Below, one piece after another: positions 24,621-36,542 of a stretch of DNA of 64,000 nucleotides; position 1 is the stretch's first letter, and the number at the start of each line of letters is the position of its first letter. This DNA comes from Lentinus brumalis. Its lineage: Eukaryota; Basidiomycota; Agaricomycetes; Polyporales; Polyporaceae. The stretch covers positions 62,001 through 126,000 of the forward strand of contig MARA01000007.1 in assembly GCA_001792895.1 (NCBI GenBank), written 5' to 3'. The notes beneath the pieces are model-generated. The model was not told the origin of the DNA, ran no database searches, and saw only the letters and a list, made by a program, of their open reading frames with translations. A program made the position numbers and the translations under genes.

Positions 24621-25539
24621 AACCATCGAGGCTCGTGGCGTTGGCAATAACAGCACCGAGAGCTGGAACGTCAATAGCCGGCCAAGGGCGCTCGACGGGA
24701 CGTGCGTGCGCACGTGACACGCGTGACGGGCCGCGGATCCGGCCAGGACTGTTCGGTCGCTCGCGAGACTTGTAGTGTTCGGGGACGTTCGGGGAGGGCG
24801 GGTTGATGGACATTGTCCGACGAGGGGTCTGTGGGGAACCAGTGACCGCGGTAGAGGGGTGTTCGGTCCCGACAGTGTGGGGTTTGGACGGTTGTACAGG
24901 TGTGCGCGTGGCGGGCCGGTGCGCCAGACTTGCAATGAGGGTCCAGCTGTGCCGTGTTTGGGCAGGGTCTCTCGAGACGAAGGACAACGCGAACTTGCAG
25001 GCTTGTCTTTCGGGACGGCTGGGTGCGCTTGTGTATGTCGACGTTTGTCGTGTGGTTCAGACCGCGGGGTTCGACGTTTAGGGCCGGGACGAGCCTGTCT
25101 GTTGGACAAAGGCTTGTTGTGTTCCTGGTCGGGGCTTCGGGAGCTTACTGGGAAGGAGTGGCGGCCGGGAGACAGAGGTCCGTGCATTGTGTCGTGAACG
25201 TGTAGATCGGCTGTGTCGTGGTGGGTCGGGACAAGATGGCGAGAGTTGATGTAGTACGGGAATCGGAGCAGGGAACGTAGGGATTGAAGGACAGCCTGCA
25301 GGTGACGAATGTGACTGTATGGACGAGACGCATAACTCGACGGAGAGTCCGCGGCAATCGACTATGGCCCCGCTAACGACTCGATGTGTATAGGCAGCGA
25401 TACATTCGGCAGCTCTGTGCTATTCGGATATGTTATGTGCTCCATGGCACAAATGAGGTACTTTGCATTAGCGTATCGGAAACACGGTCATTGCGCGGAG
25501 ACGAACCTCAACGCCTTTCGTCGATTCCGCTTTGTGGTC

Positions 25540-25901
25540 CAGGCTGATGCCAGCTATGTCGAAGTGAGCATTCTGTCCTTCGTGTCCGACCAGACGGCTC
25601 GAAGGAGCTCACCGGGACCTGGTAACACAGGTGCGATGTCCGCAAGGACCGAGGCCGGTGGTGAGAGCGGGAGTGTGTACCGCGTCTGTACGAGTACGTT
25701 GGTACACCGTGGTGACTTCCGTGTCCGTAGTGATGCCGTGGTAGCTGTCGACATGCGCCGAGGCTGGGATAGCAGGGCTGGGTTCCGGCGTGTCTACTGC
25801 GAGGTCTGTCACCAGGGAATGAAGGAGGGGACGGGCGGTGCTTTCGGGTCGCGCGCCGGCGGGGGCTCGACTGCGGTCATCATGGCTGTGGGCTCGTACA
25901 T
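25540..25901 (-). CDS. 5' exons of an unrecognised gene
   Basis: An ATG at 25901 starts a Pro-rich N-terminus (MYEPTAMMTAVEPPPARD) that stays open to a GTGACA donor at 25812. A TATATA-like element lies about 100 bp upstream (minus strand, near 26000). Downstream, 25763-25620 is open in all three frames and followed by a GTGAGC donor, so the second exon's frame cannot be decided. It may belong with the pieces at 24093-24620. Confidence 0.3.
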
Positions 25902-28062
25902 GTGATCGGGTGGACGAGCCGGTGTTCGGAGTGTGGTCGGGCGATATACGACGTTGCGTGCGTCTCCAAGCACGTTGCGTAGCCGAGGCGCATTGCCTTA
26001 TATACTGAGCGAGAACTACGACTGATAGACCGGAGGTGCGGCATGTCCGCCGCGGTCACCTCATAGCAACGCGAACCCACCGTTAACGTCAACTGCGATT
26101 GCCGCGGCGAGCTTGGACTGCGCAACGGGGCTGGGCGGTGGACGAGGGGCGATAAACGCGTCGCGATTGTGGTCCGGACGACCCGGGACCACAGGCATGG
26201 CGGTCATGTGCTGTTCTGGGCAGGGTAAGCGGAGCGTACAAGACGGAAAACGAGCGGAGGACGTAGCCTGTTACTGGGCGAGGTTGTTGTGCAGTGCGAT
26301 GTGATTGAACTAGTGCACGTCAAACTACCCTTGGACGCTGGGCTGGTCTAGGGGAAGTCACGCTGTCGCGAGGCTTCTCGCGAATGACGGTCGAAGTCTG
26401 CGACGGGGGCTGCGCAGGGTCTGGCTGATCCTACTTGTGGAACTCGCTTGTGGACCTAGTCGGTTGTGCTAACGTCACTGCAAAGAATGAGTCACGGTAC
26501 GAATATGAACATATTGTGAACGCACCGGACCGGAGGGCGTTGTGATCCTGCGTGCGCGTTGTGAGCGAACGCATATCTGCTGAAGCAACCTACGCGACAG
26601 TGCACGGCGCATGGCAAGTTTCACGGTCGTGAACTGGTCGTGTACGCAGCTGCAACGCTGGTGGCGCGATGCGTACATTGTCGACGGTTGAGCTAGTCAA
26701 ATCTTCCGAAGCTGGTCTTCAACCGGAGACAAGATTGTCCTACGGTCCAAGGCTCGTGTCTGTGAACGACGTTGTGCTGGCGGAGGGCCCGCGGTCGGGA
26801 TAGGGAAATGCATGACGACCACTGCGGTGCGGCGAACTGATGCGCAGTTGGGAGCTGTTGTTGTCGGGCGTGAGCAGTCGAGCGGAAGGGAGCGATGTGA
26901 GCATGACCGCGTTAAACAAGGGCGAGTCGGGGTCGATAGCACCAAGGGCTACCAAGGAACAGACTGAGCTGATTCTCACGACTGCGCACGGACCACGTCG
27001 GACGGATCGGCGACAAACGTGGCGGTCGGCATTTGGTCAGTTGGCCAGTTGATGGAAAGCGCCCTCTGCCTAGGCGTCGTTCGCGACGGGACTGATATGT
27101 ACTGCATGGCATTCCTATGTGCAATATACTGTAGGGTTGCTGTCGTGTGTGTATGGGATTGTTGCAAGATGAATATGTAGTGCTGACGATCACGAGGGAG
27201 ACGGGAAGTATGAGTATGTGATGTGCGACATGTCACGACGAGACAGAGCAACTGCGTGTAGGACGAGGTACTGACAGCGGACGAGTCCGTGAGCCCAAGA
27301 AGTAGAGAATGAACGAAACCGCGGGGATGTCGACTAACGTGATAGCCACGAAACGGACGATAGCACGCGTGCGGTTCTCCTACGCGCGCTTGGCTGTTCT
27401 CAGATACCCCGCGCATACAACCGATATCTGGTTGCCGGCCGTGTGCTATGACAACGATGAGCCTTTCGGCGATTCAAGAAAGGGTCGAGGTCGGAGGAGG
27501 CTGGTCATGACTTGGTCTAGGGGTATTTACCGTTGTGGCGGGACGCGAGCGAGTACCGGTACCGCGCCGACTACTGCTGAAGCGCCGCAGAGCAATGTAC
27601 ATGCACTGCGTCCGCGACAGTTTTGACGAGTTTCATGGACAAGACGAAGTGGGTTGTAGGCACGTGCGCGTCGACGTCGGACGGCACCGAACGCCTGGCG
27701 TATTGTTGTGTGATAGGGATGATGAGAAGATTGAATGCGCTTGGTCAAACGGAGAGACTCACCAGCTCGTGCATTAAGGAGAGCCGGCGGTGTCGGGGGT
27801 AGATGGCGTCGACCAGGCTATGGTCGCGTGTTGCACGTATACGGGCGGCGGTGCTCCAGGAATAGGAACGGGAATGAACTGTGCGGGGGTTTGCGGCGGC
27901 GGTGGGGTCGTTTTGAGGATGGGTGCGTGATAGCCGGGCCCATCTCCTGGAAGCGTTCGGATGACGACGGTCAGGATACGATCGCGGCTAATGAGGCATG
28001 CAACGTACCGCGTCGATAGGGTTCGTCCGCGTAGTAATTCACAAATTCGAAGACCCGACGAG
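25902..28062. other. unassigned island sequence
   Basis: Coding-like fragments occur on the minus strand, for example about 27027-26740 (a piece starting MPTATFVADPSDVV that could splice into LGAIDPDSPLFNAV), but only with a 31-bp intron, which is shorter than normal. No family was recognised and no complete model could be built. Confidence 0.4.
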
Positions 28063-29238
28063 TCACGACATGCACGGGAATGGGATACGCAGCAGGGATG
28101 TGAGGAACAACGTGATGCGTTGTTTCCTCGTGGGTCTAAGGGTCAAGGAGTGTGAGACAGGCTGCGACGGTAGGGAGTAAGGACAAGTGGACGGTAGTCT
28201 CACCGGCTGCGACGGGTTAGACGACTGTGGCTGCTCGTGCGACGGTCCCCAGGACGAACTGGACATAGGCCCGACGTGAGTGGAGTCTTGCGCGGTCCGA
28301 GGGGCCAGAGACCTGGACACTGCTACGGGGTCAGCGGGGCTATGGCCTGTAACAGGTTTGAAAGACAAGATCGGAAACGGAGCACAGCGAAACGTACCGT
28401 GCTCCCGCTGCGACTGATGTCGGATGGAGTCAGTACAGCTGTGACTGCAATCGGGAGGACGCTAGGACATACGAAGGAATGAGCTTGAAGGATGGGCGCG
28501 GGGCCGGGTTGGGCGACCTTAGGCGGGCCCGTAACGGTAGACGACGGGTGCAAGAACTGCACTGGAGAACGGGCGAAGCCCTGCTGAGCGGTGTGCGGGT
28601 CGACGCGCTGCTTTTCTGCATCGTGGGACCGCATGCGCGTGCTCGTGGCGGGTTCATGGTCGAGAGGGGAACGTTCGTAAGGGGGCGGGGGATCGGGGAG
28701 TGTTTGGTTGAAGAACACTGCGGATGCCGTTGACGGAGGTCCATACAGGGGAGGCAGGTGGCGTACTTGCGCGGGAGGAGGGGGAAATCTAGCAGGGATG
28801 CCGAGGCGCGTGTAGTCTTCAGCGGGAGGCGGTAAAGGGAGGGTATAACGGTCAGTGCTTTGTTCTTGAGGTTTGCATGGATGACCGTGTTCAATACAGC
28901 GGTCGCAGTGCGAGGCGCTCTTCGTATGTTCGCACTGTTCGAGCGGGGCACGAATCAAAATGGTGAAAGGTGGACAGGGATGGATATGCAAAGGCGGCGT
29001 AGAGAGAGTGCAAGATGATGTGCGTCGGAAAACATACCTTGAGATTGCCAGCGAGGCACCCCGCGCACTTCACGGTGCGAGGCCGCGGCTGGAATGCGTG
29101 CCAGGGGAGGTCATCGACGACTGGTTCCGTGAGAGGTGCTAAAAACTGTGCGCGACACGAGTGAGGGTCATCGAGAGAGCACCGGCACGAAACACGACGT
29201 ACAGGCGACCCGCGGCGACCGACCGTGGAGTGGTCCAT
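28063..29238 (-). CDS. Zn(II)2Cys6-type zinc-cluster protein
   Basis: Minus exons 29238-29038, 28934-28473 and 28413-28063 join in phase 0 (about 337 aa, if two optional in-frame introns near 28397 and 28200 are retained). Residues roughly 58-88 contain six cysteines spaced C-x2-C-x6-C-x8-C-x2-C-x6-C, the Zn2Cys6 (GAL4-type) pattern; the motif is created only by splicing, with the intron just before the third Cys. The rest is Pro/Ser-rich with a PPPPY motif and no recognisable activation-domain fold. Zn2Cys6 proteins are normally DNA-binding regulators; here the cluster is C-terminal to about 55 residues and lacks the usual flanking basic patch, so a DNA-binding role is only an inference. The start at 29238 is the first in-frame ATG with a protein-like sequence after it. 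Confidence 0.6.
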
Positions 29239-29847
29239 GTCGATATCGTTGATGCCAGCGATCGCAGCGAGGTGGAGGGCCGGTAACAGCGGCGGTGCGC
29301 GCACACGCACACGCGACGGGGCAGCGCGTCGCCCGATGTGATGGAGGGGAATGCGCGGCGTGTACGAAGGAAGAGAGCAGCGATGGCGGGGAGAGGTATT
29401 GAAGAGAGGGACGTGGATATTAGAGGACTGCGCAGACAAGGTTGCGGGCGTGCAGATCCACCGAGATTGAGTTGCATTTCAGATTGGGCGCTACCATACG
29501 GTCGGTCCACTCGAGTCGTGCTGTCGTCAGCCCAGCACAACACACGGAGCGCCGAAGCGTGGGCGCCGTGCTCCAACTTATGTACCACGGTCGATATCGT
29601 TTAGTGAACGACAGACGTGACAGCGCGAGAGCGAACAAAGACGCTTCTAATTCATATACACTACAATGTACACGAGCGAGAGCAAACTACTGAAAGCGCG
29701 TAAATGCAGTAGGAGTATGAACAACGCATCGCAGGGCGGGGGGCAGTTACATTTCGCAAGCGAAGGAGACAAGACGCTACGGAACAAAGCCACAGAGACC
29801 CACGCGGTACGGGAGCCGGTGTGGCCGGCGGCGGCGCGGGTGAGCAG

Positions 29848-31133
29848 CTAGTTGAGGAGCTGCAGGAGCCGAAGCTCTTGTACTGCGAGGAAAGAAGCAA
29901 CCGGGAGACGGTGTAGTACGGGACGATAATGTCATGATTTGTGTAAGACGGAACAAAAATAGCGCAATGATTTTCACTCACCAGAACGGGGGAGTGAGGT
30001 GCTCACGGATGGCACCCAGCCTCTGGATGTTCTCTTGATTGGAAGAGCTGCCATGCTGTCCTGGAAATGGAGACGGAAATCGAGTACGAGTGCGTCGCGC
30101 TGACCAAAGAACAGATAATCCCATGTGTCGGCCATCTCCCGCCACTCTTGTCCGAGGAAGTTATATCCCCGTTGCTCGTACTTAGCGATGGCTGCTTTGT
30201 CGCGCCGCTTCAGAGCGCCCTGCTTGAGAACTCCGAGCCGGGACAGCGTTGCGTGCGGAAACCCGCAAACATACGCATCGGGTGTAATGAAGTTGATGAC
30301 CACCGTCGACCAGAAGTAACGCAGGGGTGTGATGGGGCTCGGGGAGGGACTCCGAATAACGTCCACGCGGCGTCCAGACGGAGTGTACAATGTGCGCACG
30401 TCCCGAAGCCCTTTCGCTATGGCCACGGGTGGGAGCCGGGTTATGCTACCACTGTCGGAACTGTCCGAGGCGTAGCCGCTGCCGCTGTCGGAGTCAGCGG
30501 AGCGATGTTCGTCGCGGCCAGCGCCGGTCTCGTCGGGGAGTCCGTCACTGTAAGGAACCAGAGGCGACGCGCCGGCGTCGCCGTCCGCGACAGGTTCGGG
30601 GCGCGACGTCGGGGAAGCCGAGGCAGTGGAGCGCCGGTACGACACGAAGTTGAGACCGTACGGGTCTGTGAGGTCGCAAAGTAATGCAGGAAAGTTTGTG
30701 TCGGAGACGTAGACATCAAGGTCGTTGGGACCCATGCGTCGGCCGGCATCAGGAAATGCAGCGCGGTAGACCCGGATATGACTGCTTCGTGTCGGCGGAG
30801 GATGGTGTTGAACAACGTAACGTCAGCCACAAATGGCTCGACGTGTGCCGTGTATCGCTCTCGCAAGCACGACGCGACCGCGGTGAAGAAAGGACGCGAG
30901 ACCTGTCTCCAGGTAGCGAGCGTGCGCCAGTCGCACTGAGCGATGATACGGACAACGACGTCGATGGGGCACCTGTAGGTGCGTTAGTCATTGAGTGTGT
31001 CGGTCGCGCGCGAGGCGACTTACTTAGAGAAAGGGCCGCTGCTGCCCATACTGTCCGGTCCAGAGGTGTTGAGATTCTGTGGTTTCTTGCGTTCTTTGCT
31101 ACGGTCAACGTCGCAGACCGCGTCAACATTCAT
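29848..31133 (-). pseudogene. F-box/nucleotidyltransferase-like family gene, one-base frame break
   Basis: Minus exons 31133-31024, 30972-29982 and 29882-29848 join with consistent phases, except that the total is one base short of a multiple of three. The N-terminal part looks F-box-like (VVVRIIAQCDWRTLATW). After it comes a segment (ISGSTALHFLMP .. DLDVYVSD) reminiscent of a nucleotidyltransferase-like G-S..D-x-D core, then LYTPSGRRVDVIRSPSP and ITPLRYFWSTVVINF, which resemble a large agaricomycete family of unknown function. The frame changes at a CCC run (plus-strand GGG 30727-30729) between the GS motif and the D-x-D motif. Without the break the product would be about 378 aa. Whether this is a real mutation or a base-calling error is open. 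Confidence 0.55.
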
Positions 31134-32443
31134 GACGTCGTTAGCACTGCGTGCGCCGTCGAGGGTGTGTTCGATTGCGAGGGTGTGTACCGTGGAGAGG
31201 GTAGGACGCTGCCGCTGACTTCTAGTGCGAGGTCGGGAGGGGTTGGTGTCGAAGACGACTATGGCGGAAGGGGATACTGTGAAGCCTTCGCCGAGCTTGC
31301 CGTCGTCAAACATGTTGGACTGCGGACGGCGAGAGAGGTGCTCATGGCACTTATGTAGCCCGCGTGAGCGACTAGTGCTGCACGACACAGTCAGCGTGCG
31401 GGCGGGAATTGTGGGCTGTGTATGGTGTGCGGATTGCGCGGTCCACGGACGAGCGCACACGGTCGACCGTTGCCGGTGCGGGGTGCTCTCGCGGTGGAAC
31501 AAGTGGGCATGGCGGGGTCTGTAGGCGGTGGGTCCATGCAGAAAAGGGCGCACGGGCACATGGGCGGGATGGGAGGCCGGTCTCACTGATCCCGCGTTTC
31601 TGTGGACGATCCATTTGGGGAAGGGGCGTGCGGGTGGGCGACATGTTCGGGGAACGAGCGTCGCAGCAGGCGACACGTTCGTCTGCTGGTTCTGCAGCAG
31701 CCTGGGCTGTAGCGTGTACGTGGCGACACGGTTGGCCAAAGCTAGCGTCGACGCGTGGCAGCGATACCGAGGTGAATATCAACAAGTTGTATGATTCCGC
31801 TAAGCGGCACGATTGTCACGGCCGGGTTGAGAGGGAAATTGAGGGGGGCGAATGGCGAGTGTGAGAGCGGCATTCGCCATGAAATCGGAACAGGGACAGG
31901 CATCCGCATACGACAGGCAAATGTGTCGAAACCGAATTGAATTGCATGTAGGAACGTTCTCCTAAGAAGGATAGGACTGGAGGAAGCGTTGGCGTGGTTC
32001 TTGAGGGGAAGCTTGGTGCGGCACGAGGTTGTGGCGCGAGAAGAGCGGCGGAAACCAGGCAGAGTACTCTGGGGCGGGGACGGGATCAGCTGTCGTGCAT
32101 GGGGGATGAGAAGCAAAGCCTTCTCATGAGTGGTCTTGGGGGCCGGGACATTGGCTTTGTGGAATGTTCGGGAGTAGCGGGCAAGGCAGTCGCAATACCC
32201 AATCGATCGCGCGAACTACGCCAGGCGGGTGGCGCGATTGAAGACGGGCTCCGGACGATAGGGTCTAGGGTGTTTCGGTGAGAACTGCTCACATACCAGG
32301 TGCGCCGGACGAGTGATATGTAACACGACTGGACAGAGGCCGGGGGGGGGGGGGTGTGAGTATGCGCTCGGAGCGTACATGTGCGAGGTTGCGAGATGCT
32401 GTAGGGGATTCGTTTGAATGGGATAGTACTTAGGTGCAGGTGC
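31134..32443. other. unassigned island sequence
   Basis: Minus-strand frames around 31739-31150 and 32116-31742 overlap others and no splice model could be confirmed. The stretch includes a 13-G run (32342-32354). Confidence 0.4.
32342..32354 (+). repeat. 13-base G homopolymer
   Basis: An uninterrupted run of 13 G lies about 90 bp upstream of the kinase start. Its length is the kind that sequencing and replication both mis-copy, which matters given the frame breaks at shorter G/C runs elsewhere in this island. Confidence 0.9.
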
Positions 32444-33810
32444 ATGGCGGGTCGATCTGGTGACGGGACATTTACTATGCGTCAGGCAGCACGGGATGGA
32501 TGTGAGTACATGTTGGTGTTATGGGCTGCTCGTACTGACTGCAGCCCAGTCTCCTTGCGAGAGTCTGTAGGTCACGGAGGTTCGGGAGCGGTGTATCGTG
32601 CCCGCGACGGTCAGGGAGCAACAGTCGCGCTGAAGATCTTCGACTGCGGTCGGCGAGGAATAGAAGAATTCCTGCAAGAGTTGGAGGCGTATGTGCGATT
32701 GAACAGCGCGCAGTGGGGGGTATGCAGGTGTGTGTACAAGGGGGTTGTCGCGCGCAGAGACGTTGACGTGTTGCGTAGCTTGTTCGCGAGCGTGCTCGGC
32801 TTCGGGGTCGGCGAACGTTCGGCGTACGTGTGTATACCGTTTTTCCCCATCACATTAGAGGATGCCCTGCGTCTGCCGGGCATAAGCCCACTCGCGCACA
32901 GGGACGTGAGCCGGGTATTTTCTCAAGTTGCTCGCGGCGTACGATGTAGGTAACTTCAACGCTGCGAGGACACGTACTTGCTCATCTTCCCACAGACATG
33001 CACTCGGTGCGCTTGGTGCATACGGACCTTAAGCCATCGAACATCATGCTGCGTTCGTCCGCGACGAGGCCGCTCGCGGGAGGACCTGCAGGAGAGATCA
33101 GCATAAGGAACGTAAGTTGCGGTCAACTGCAAGATAGGTACCACGTTTATGCGTCTTATGTTGGCCAGCGGGAACTGGTCTCGTTAGACCTGGTAATTGT
33201 GGATTTCGCAGCGTCCGTGTGTGCCGAGGTCGTCGGTTATTCGATGATCGGGACAAATGCGTACCGGCCGCCTGAGGTGACACTAGGTGAGCAGGTGCGG
33301 GTCTACCGTTCGCTTGGGCTGAGAGCAGGGTCAGGAATGCAATGGAACAAACAGGTCGACGTGTTCTCATGCGGTTGCGTGTTAGTGGAACTGTGCACAG
33401 GAGAACCTCTGTTCGGACCGTCGTCTTCGGTCGCTGAGCGCATGAAGACACTGGAGCGCGTCATTGAACCGTTCTCCGTGGACATGGCTCGCAGCGCGGG
33501 GACCCGATTCCCGTCGCTTTTTGAGATCAACGGCACATTGGTGCGGGTAGTCGCCCCGCGCGAAGACGGGACTGCAAGGCAACGCATGAGAAGGATCAGT
33601 CGTTTACCGACATTGGCGGTGAGTACGTGCATCGCGGTCGTGCGATATAGATCGGATTGACTTGGAACACCGCAGGTCCGGGTTGCAAGCAGCAGATACC
33701 TGTCTGCATGTCTGTCGATGCTGAGACTTCGACCGCAGAACCGAGCGACTTCAGTGGAGATGCTGGAGGGTGCGTTAGCATTGGTCAGCGAGCATATTAC
33801 TTGTAGGTAG
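32444..33810 (+). CDS. protein kinase, CLK/LAMMER-SRPK-like
   Basis: Exons 32444-32501, 32550-32945, 32996-33618 and 33676-33810 give about 403 aa with matching phases. Kinase motifs in order: glycine loop GHGGSGAV, VALKIF lysine, an alpha-C glutamate (QELEAYV), catalytic loop HTDLKPSN (the HTD form is typical of LAMMER/SRPK rather than HRD), metal-binding VDFAAS (DFG changed to DFA), activation segment ending YRPPEV, VDVFSCGCVLVEL, a LAMMER-like helix ERMKTLERVIEP, and a subdomain XI arginine (QNRATSVEML). All catalytic residues are present, so it is probably active on Ser/Thr; CLK/SRPK kinases usually phosphorylate SR-type splicing proteins, but the substrate here is unknown. The N-terminal tail is very short. 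It sits in the island next to unrelated genes and is not part of an obvious cluster. Confidence 0.8.
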
Positions 33811-34536
33811 AGTCATCATAAATCAGCAGCTCACCCGTCCGGGTACACATTTCTTGCTGAGACAGAACCTGGAACGGTTGGGAGATGTACGAGCCAGAAC
33901 TATATGAGAGCGGGAGCGGAGGAACACGCTCTTCGGCTTAGGCCGGTTGACAATGAAAATCAGCGCGCGCTCTCAAGCGCGCACCCTGCAGTGTGCGCGA
34001 GTGATAACACGCCTTCGCGGATTAAAGCTCCAAAGCCTTACGGTTAGTGCGTTCACATACAGTTCGACCTCATGTCAGTATCCCTCTGACAATGCTAGGT
34101 GGTGGATGGGGTGCGTCGGATGCTATGCGCCGGAATGCACGATTCGCGCGGTCCAAGGTCCGCGCATCTCTTGCGACGTTGTCCATGTTGGGCTCAGAAA
34201 TACTACCACGTGCCCTATCACCGTGCAACGATGGCAGCTGCGACGCAGCGACACACAGGTGACTCGGCATTCGTAAGAGGTGCACGATGAGGCGGGAACA
34301 ATACCGGTACATTGAGGGTTACTGCAGTGCGGCATATCTATAGAACAAACAAAGACAGAACTACATACAAGAAGCTCGCCAGTGCCGACGTCCAACAGGT
34401 CAACCACCGTCGTCGGATGCGCGGCGTACATAGCAGGACAGATCCCGTAGTAGTGACCGGTAACAGAATATGGAAATCAGCGAAACATGTCAGCATTATC
34501 GAAATCGGGGAGGCTCAGTCCTCCTTTCTGGTCGCG
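33811..34536. other. unassigned, with a possible small Cys-rich minus-strand gene
   Basis: On the minus strand, 34335-34123 includes a frame starting MPHCSNPQCTG with several later cysteines, and an alternative frame (34200-34075) is strongly helical (DNVARDARTLDRANRAF). They cannot both be used without an unconfirmed intron. Nothing else is supported. Confidence 0.3.
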
Positions 34537-36163
34537 TTATTTGGAGCCGCGACTCTTCGAAGGTACACCTCGGCGCGCGCGGACGGGGTTTGGAGTCGGA
34601 AGGATATGTGTCCCCGAAGCACCGTCGAGGGCGCCATCATCCAGCCGGGGCCGCACCGTTCGAACAAAGCCAACGGTACCGCCGGATGTGCGTATGCCCC
34701 GCGCCGCAGGCGTCGTGTCTCGAGATCCACGCGTAGCCTCGGTCGTGCTGGACGTGGCGTCATCCTCGTCTGCTTCCGGGTCTCGGACTGGCTCGGTGGA
34801 CTGTACTGCACTGACGTACGCGGGTGGCGGGGAGTCTGTTGCAACATCGCGCCCGGTGACTGTCGTGTCCGCAGACGCAGCTTGTACATGGTCCGATATA
34901 GACAGCTGAGGTGACTGGGGAATCGCCGCACCAGGGCTATCCGAGGGCACGGCCGTAGGAGCAGGTGCGCACCGAGCTGTACTGTCGGCGGGAGGGACGG
35001 AGGGTACTGGTGCGGTCGGAGCGGTCGGAGCGACGGGTACCTCTTCGGCCGATGCAAAAACACCGTGTGCGACAAGGGCGGGAGCCGGCGCGGCTGTGGA
35101 ACGCCAGTCAGCATGGTTCAACCGCCATCGAGAGTCACACGCGGTCCGACTCACGGGGGGCGACATTGGTGACAGATAATTCTCCGTCGTCCAGAGGCGC
35201 GTCGCCCAGGTCCTCCTCCGCAGCAAGCGGATACGCATCGCGGTTTGCATGCATGACACGAATGATGTTGGTCAGCATATAGACCGGGGACCAGTTTGCT
35301 GGAGTCTCCGTGTAGACGACGGTGAAGACTAGACCTACAACGTCGCCGTACTCCAGTCTCGGCGGCGTGCACTGCGCAATATCGCGAACTTCGCCGTCCT
35401 CGATCGCACGGACTTGAGGACGGTTCGGGTTCGCCCTGTATGAACGGGTGCGTTCGTGCGCCTGTTTGACCCAAGAGTGTAGCTGAGGCGGGGCTTTGGG
35501 CTTCTCACCCCGCGCTTGGTAGGGAAGGAACATCGGTACTCGCATGTAGAAGCGCCAGCCTTGGGTCTCGCCGTTCTGCCACTCGAGCCGAGGTTGGCCG
35601 GCGGTGTTGAAGCCCGGGGTCTCCTTTGCAAGCTCATCGAGGATCTACGAGGAGGTCTGTTAGAGGTGTCGGTGCTGTGCGAAGTGCTATGTACCTGTTG
35701 TAAATCCCATATGTCTTTGTCGTGATAAGTCTCGATGGCATAAGAGTATGCGGCCTTGAAGCCTGCGAAGCGTGTACTACAATGCGAGTAAGGCACCGCA
35801 ATGGTGAAACCGAGGACTGCAAACTGACATGCGAACTTCGTTGAGCCCGGGCGGGGCCTCGTTCTGACCGATGACAAGGTTTCCCGTGTCGTACGGCTCG
35901 GCCTCAGCGAACACCCCAGCGAACGTCATAACGGCGGGAGTGGAAGTATTGACGTGACAAACCTGACGGTCGTTAGTTGGGAGACGGAGCACGCATAGCG
36001 AAAGACGCACCGTCCATTCGTTCGACCTGATAACACTGCGGGACAGTGTGATCAGGGGTGACTCGGTGAGGAGGGAGTTGACGGCTTCCGCGAAGGGAAC
36101 ATGGTTCGGTTTGTAGCGGTGGTTCTTCCACTTCGCCACGGCGTCCTGTGTGTGCTTATCCAT
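34537..36163 (-). CDS. uncharacterised basidiomycete protein with Pro/Ala/Ser-rich tail (family B)
   Basis: Five exons on minus, 36163-36011, 35962-35829, 35776-35695, 35644-35155 and 35093-34537, all in phase, give about 471 aa. The first ~300 residues look globular (FAGFKAAYSYAIETY, DIWDLQQILDELAKE, WRFYMRVPMFLPYQ, and EYGDVVGLVFTVVYTE). The last ~180 residues are Pro/Ala/Ser/Thr-rich and presumably disordered, with a PPPAY motif. A clear TATA box (TATATATATAG, minus strand, about 36247-36237) lies 75-85 bp before the ATG. I do not recognise the family with certainty. The beta-strand-like GD[IV]V.....T[VL]V.TE segment recurs in the gene at 43599-44680, suggesting a shared domain, possibly nucleic-acid binding, but that is a guess. 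Confidence 0.65.
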
Positions 36164-36236
36164 GACGAGACGAAAAGCGACGGCTCGATGTGTTGAACGT
36201 GTAGCAGGTGTCGTTGTTGCCGTTGGGCGGCCTATC

Positions 36237-36247
36237 TATATATATAG
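36237..36247 (-). promoter_or_regulatory. TATA box of the gene at 34537-36163
   Basis: An uninterrupted alternating TA stretch sits about 75-85 bp upstream of the ATG on the minus strand, the same placement seen for several other island genes. Confidence 0.6.
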
Positions 36248-36542
36248 GAAATGGCGTGCCTAGCCGCGCACACATGTGGGAGCGACAAAATGGGGAGTGA
36301 TTGGTAGTCGTCCACGAGCGAGGTGGGATGCGCGATGTGGGAGGATGCAAATGCATTGGGACGACGTCGAATGTATGAGGCAGCGTTTCGGGTGCGATTT
36401 GGGGCGCGCATCCGTGAGTTGATTTCGTGAGCGGGTGTGGGAGTGGGTTTTGAGACATGGAATAGGGAATGTTCAGCGTCCTGGCCTGAGAGCACTTTCC
36501 GGATGTGCTATCCACTGTCGGAGGCAAGTGTCTCTGTCCGGA

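Noticed and set aside
24513..25187. Long Pro/Ser/Arg-rich minus frame
   Set aside because: Low-complexity composition, overlaps other open frames, and its 3' end conflicts with spliced coding pieces nearby.
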